A DNA stretch of 8,176 bases from Deltaproteobacteria bacterium UBA5799 (lineage in GTDB: Bacteria > Desulfobacterota > GWC2-55-46), in contig DIDN01000016.1 in NCBI GenBank assembly GCA_002418185.1, positions 1-8,176 of the forward strand. Reading direction: 5' to 3'. Of this stretch, positions 5,932-8,176 are shown piece after piece. Made by a program: the position numbers and the translations under genes. A model generated the notes under the pieces. That model worked only from the letters and a program-made list of their open reading frames with translations, was not told the DNA's origin and did not search any database. The first letter of the stretch is position 1. Each line of letters begins with the position of its first letter.

Positions 5932-6474
5932 TTACCGTGTTGTCTCGATCAGCCCGTAGTCCCCGTCCTTCAGCCTGTACATGACGCTGGTGTTGCCGGT
6001 GCCCGAATCGGTGAAGACCAGGAAGTCGCTTTTCATGACGTCCATCTGCATGGAGGCCTCCTCCACGGACATGGGCTTTATGAACTGGTTCTCCTTCTTG
6101 ACTATCCTCCGCCCGTCGGCAGCGGGCGCGGCCTCGCCCTCCGGGACGGCCGTGTACCTGATGGACGCCGACTCGCCATTGGAAGCCTTGTGGTCCTTCG
6201 CCTTGTCCTTGTGCTTCATGGCCTGGCCTTCGAGCTTGTCTATGACCATGTCGATAGCCGAGTACATGTCCTGGGTGTCGTACTGGGCCTTAAGGGTGGC
6301 CCCGTTTGCGGTCACGGTCGCGTCGGCTATGTGCCTTATCTTCTCGACCGAGAGCACCCAATGTATTTCCGCGGGCTCAAGGAGGTATTTGACGAGCCTC
6401 TCGGATTTTTCCTCTGCGTACTTCTTCAGTGCGTCAGAGGATTCCATGTGCCTGAAAGTGACGCTCTTCTGCAT
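5932..6474 (-). CDS. hpf: Ribosome hibernation promoting factor, long form
   Basis: Binds the 30S subunit in resting or starved cells and, in its long form, dimerises 70S ribosomes into inactive 100S particles. Residues 1 to about 95 form the ribosome-binding domain (MQKSVTFRHMESSDALKKYA, later ADATVTANGATLKAQYDTQDMYSAIDMVIDKLE). Residues about 95-125 are a variable charged and Ala/Pro-rich linker. The C-terminal dimerisation domain reads RIVKKENQFIKPMSVEEASM and ends FVFTDSGTGNTSVMYRLKDGDYGLIE, split here only for length. The 180-residue total is the long-form length, unlike the short HPF or YfiA of E. coli. The ATG has a strong ribosome site, GGAGGT (6482-6487), 7 nt away. It sits between rpoN and ptsN, its usual place, but has 138 nt in front of it with a likely promoter, so it can probably be expressed apart from rpoN. 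Confidence 0.95.
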   Translation of the reverse strand: MQKSVTFRHMESSDALKKYAEEKSERLVKYLLEPAEIHWVLSVEKIRHIADATVTANGATLKAQYDTQDMYSAIDMVIDKLEGQAMKHKDKAKDHKASNGESASIRYTAVPEGEAAPAADGRRIVKKENQFIKPMSVEEASMQMDVMKSDFLVFTDSGTGNTSVMYRLKDGDYGLIETTR

Positions 6475-6543
6475 GTAATTGACCTCCGTATGGTATGGGG
6501 AATATTGCGTTTCATCGGACGCGGGCGCTTCCGTGACAAGCTA

Positions 6544-6572
6544 TTTTTAAGCATTGGGGAAGGGAATGTCAA
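6544..6572 (-). promoter_or_regulatory. Candidate sigma-70-type promoter of hpf
   Basis: On the minus strand a perfect TTGACA (6567-6572) is followed by 17 nt and then an A-rich TAAAAA (6544-6549), a four-of-six match to the -10 box; shifting by one base gives AAAAAT, also four of six. The AT-rich patch stands out in this GC-rich DNA. Initiation near 6537 would give a leader of about 62 nt containing the GGAGGT site of hpf. I found no sigma-54 (-24/-12) pattern here. Confidence 0.5.
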
Positions 6573-6578
6573 CACCAT

Positions 6579-6606
6579 AAAAAAAACGGCGCCCGGGACC
6601 GGCCCT
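6579..6606 (-). terminator. Possible intrinsic terminator after rpoN
   Basis: Shortly after the rpoN stop the minus strand has a GC-rich self-complementary stretch (GGGCCGGTCCCGGGCGCCG), which can form only short stems such as CGGT/GCCG. It is followed directly by eight Ts (6579-6586). The T8 run is strong but the stem is short and imperfect, so termination may be partial, leaving some read-through into hpf. Confidence 0.45.
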
Positions 6607-6612
6607 CTCTCC

Positions 6613-8058
6613 TCAGAAATGCACCTTCCTCCTGTTCGAGGACTGGAACCCCAGGGCCTCCCTGTACTTGGTGGCGGTCCTCCTTGCGACCATTATGCCG
6701 GACTCCTTCAGGGCCTCGACGATCTGCTTGTCGCTCAAGGGCGCCTTCGGGTCTTCGGACTCTATTATCTTCCTGACCTTCTCCTTTATGTACTCGACCG
6801 CCACGGCCTCGCCGTCGTCCCCGGCTATGGCGTTGGAGAAGAAGTACTTCAATTCGAATATGCCCCTCGGGGTCTGGACGTACTTGTTCGAGGTCACCCT
6901 GCTCACCGTCGACTCGTGCATGCCTATCTCGACGGCCACGTCCTTCAAGACCAGCGGCTTCAAGTGCTTCAAGCCCTTGTCCAGGAACTCCCTCTGGAAC
7001 CTGACTATGCACTCGACCACCTTGTAGATAGTGCGCTGCCTCTGGTGGACGCTCTTTATGAGCCACATGGCGCTCCTGAGCTTGTCCTGTATGTACCCCC
7101 TGGCCTGGTCGGCTGAAGCGCCGCCCGCCTTCAGGAGATCCCTGTAGTACGGGCTTATCTTGAGCTTCGGCATGCCGTCCTCGTTCAGGGATATGACGTA
7201 CTCGTCCCCGACCTTGTGTATGCATATGTCCGGCAGCACCGCCCTCGACTCGTCCTTCCCGAAGCCCGAGCCGGGCATGGGGTTCAAGCACCTGCTTATG
7301 GTCCTTGCGGCCTCGAACACCTCCTCGACCTCGACCCCGACGGCCTTTGCTATGGCCTTGAAGTTCTTCCTCGCGAGCTTGTCGAGGTGGCGGGAGATCA
7401 CCTCCTCCATGACGGTATCGCGGACGGGCAGGCTCCTCGCCTGCACCATGAGGCACTCCCTCAGAGTGCGCGAGCCCGCCCCCAGCGGGTCCAGCTGCTG
7501 TATGACGGCGAGCACCCTGGAGGCGTCCTCAACTGGTGCTCCGGCAGCGGAAGCCACTTCGGCTATCGTTGCCGCCTCGTACTCCTCATCCGGCATCTGG
7601 CCGCGCTCTATTACCCTCAGGTACCCGTCCTCGTCGATATTCCCTATTATGAACTCGCCTGCCGAGAAGTCGGCGTCCGGAAGCCCCTGCATCCTGAGCT
7701 GCCAGAGGAGGTGCTCGGAGAGGCTTCCGCCGGTCTCCGCGAGGTTCGAGACGTAGTCGTCCTCCTCTTCGCGCTCGCTGAAGTCTATGCCCCCGGACCT
7801 GTACTGGCTCTGTTCCTCAATATAGGCCTCCCAGTCCATCTCGGGCTTTTCCGGCTTCTCGGGCGGCGCCTCCTGCCCGCCTGCCTCCACCTCGGGGCCG
7901 GAAAGGTCCTCGAGGACCGGGTTGGTCTCGACCTCCTCGCGCACCATCTCTACGAGCTCGAGCCTGGAGAGCTGCAGCAGCTTGATGGCAAGCTGCAGCT
8001 GCGGGGTCATCACGAGGTTCTGTGTGAGCCTTAGCTCCTGTTTGAGTTCGTAAGCCAT
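6613..8058 (-). CDS. rpoN: RNA polymerase sigma-54 factor
   Basis: Alternative sigma factor that directs core RNA polymerase to -24/-12 promoters and needs AAA+ activator proteins to open them. The 481 residues show the full family architecture. Region I (1-50), glutamine- and leucine-rich, begins MAYELKQELRLTQNLVMTPQ and meets the activators. An acidic, proline-rich region II spans about 51-110. The core-binding region III includes QQLDPLGAGSRTLRECL (187-203). A helix-turn-helix lies around 372-392 (KDVAVEIGMHESTVSRVTSNK). The RpoN box ARRTATKYRE (458-467) reads the -24 element and differs from canonical ARRTVAKYRE at two places. The ATG is chosen by the conserved N-terminus, although the nearest GAGG-like ribosome site is about 14 nt away. 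Frame stays open upstream to the window edge, but that part runs through an inverted repeat. It heads the hpf-ptsN-hprK series. Confidence 0.97.
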   Translation of the reverse strand: MAYELKQELRLTQNLVMTPQLQLAIKLLQLSRLELVEMVREEVETNPVLEDLSGPEVEAGGQEAPPEKPEKPEMDWEAYIEEQSQYRSGGIDFSEREEEDDYVSNLAETGGSLSEHLLWQLRMQGLPDADFSAGEFIIGNIDEDGYLRVIERGQMPDEEYEAATIAEVASAAGAPVEDASRVLAVIQQLDPLGAGSRTLRECLMVQARSLPVRDTVMEEVISRHLDKLARKNFKAIAKAVGVEVEEVFEAARTISRCLNPMPGSGFGKDESRAVLPDICIHKVGDEYVISLNEDGMPKLKISPYYRDLLKAGGASADQARGYIQDKLRSAMWLIKSVHQRQRTIYKVVECIVRFQREFLDKGLKHLKPLVLKDVAVEIGMHESTVSRVTSNKYVQTPRGIFELKYFFSNAIAGDDGEAVAVEYIKEKVRKIIESEDPKAPLSDKQIVEALKESGIMVARRTATKYREALGFQSSNRRKVHF

Positions 8059-8109
8059 TGGTGCGGGCCTGACCTCTCGAAGCTGGTTTTTTAGCAGGGC
8101 GCCGAAAAC

Positions 8110-8145
8110 CTTGAGAGAACCTTTTTGTAAAAAGGTTCTCTCAAG
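8110..8145. repeat. Perfect 17-bp inverted repeat, possible terminator or dispersed repeat copy
   Basis: The arms at 8110-8126 (CTTGAGAGAACCTTTTT) and 8129-8145 are exact reverse complements separated by 2 nt. On the minus strand the stem is followed by GGTTTTC, only a weak T-tract. The rpoN start lies 51 nt beyond. A near-symmetric AAAGTTTTTGGAGAGAG stands just upstream (minus strand). From memory, similar elements (AAAGTTTTTGGAG followed by a purine-rich palindrome with a TTTTT/AAAAA centre) recur between genes in some Deltaproteobacteria, so this may be one copy of a family. It probably ends transcription of the gene upstream of rpoN. Confidence 0.85.
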
Positions 8146-8176
8146 CTCTCTCCAAAAACTTTCAGTTCTTCCTGAG

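Noticed and set aside
5715..6612. Sigma-54 (-24/-12) promoters before hpf or ptsN
   Set aside because: TTGC-like motifs occur, but none has a GG at the required 10-nt spacing upstream.
5878..7116. Long plus-strand open frame (412 codons) opposite hpf and the end of rpoN
   Set aside because: It spans two real genes and an intergenic region with promoter-like and terminator-like sites on the other strand, and shows no recognisable domain.

Overview
The window is GC-rich bacterial chromosome in which every recognisable gene lies on the minus strand, so transcription runs from the right edge (8176) to the left edge (1). In transcription order the genes are rpoN (sigma-54), hpf (long-form ribosome hibernation factor), ptsN (fructose-type EIIA), hprK (HPr kinase/phosphorylase), rapZ (P-loop RNase adaptor family), a mannose-family EIIA, a mannose-family EIIB, HPr, ptsI (Enzyme I) and the first 70 codons of metK (S-adenosylmethionine synthetase), which runs off the left edge.

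This order, with an HprK next to a sigma-54/PtsN block and a soluble mannose-type PTS module, is typical of Deltaproteobacteria in the broad sense (Desulfobacterota and relatives). Many isoleucines are encoded by ATA and many arginines by AGG despite the high GC content, which points to an uncultured or metagenomic lineage rather than a well-studied model. The assignment to phylum is inference.

Layout: 8059-8176 is an intergenic stretch with a perfect 17-bp inverted repeat. rpoN (8058-6613) is followed by a GC-rich stretch with a T8 run and then a likely sigma-70-type promoter for hpf (6474-5932). A 217-nt non-coding stretch rich in inverted repeats, including a 26-bp perfect palindrome, separates hpf from ptsN (5714-5244). 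From ptsN the genes are packed: ptsN-hprK 15 nt apart, hprK-rapZ overlapping as GTGA, rapZ-EIIA 17 nt apart, EIIA-EIIB 67 nt, EIIB-HPr 85 nt, and HPr-ptsI overlapping by one base as TAATG. metK has its own near-consensus promoter at 253-281 and is probably a separate unit.

How it works together: Enzyme I (His200) takes phosphate from PEP and passes it to HPr His24. HPr can hand it to PtsN (His67) or to the mannose-type EIIA (His9) and on to EIIB (His13). HprK can phosphorylate HPr on Ser55, the equivalent of Bacillus Ser46. All catalytic residues are present, but there is no EIIC or EIID membrane permease in the window. The set therefore looks like a regulatory phosphorelay linked to sigma-54 and ribosome hibernation rather than a sugar importer. 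No mobile element, CRISPR array, tRNA or rRNA was seen, and no wholly new system was found. The points most worth checking are the permease-less phosphorelay, the structured hpf-ptsN gap and the palindrome upstream of rpoN.
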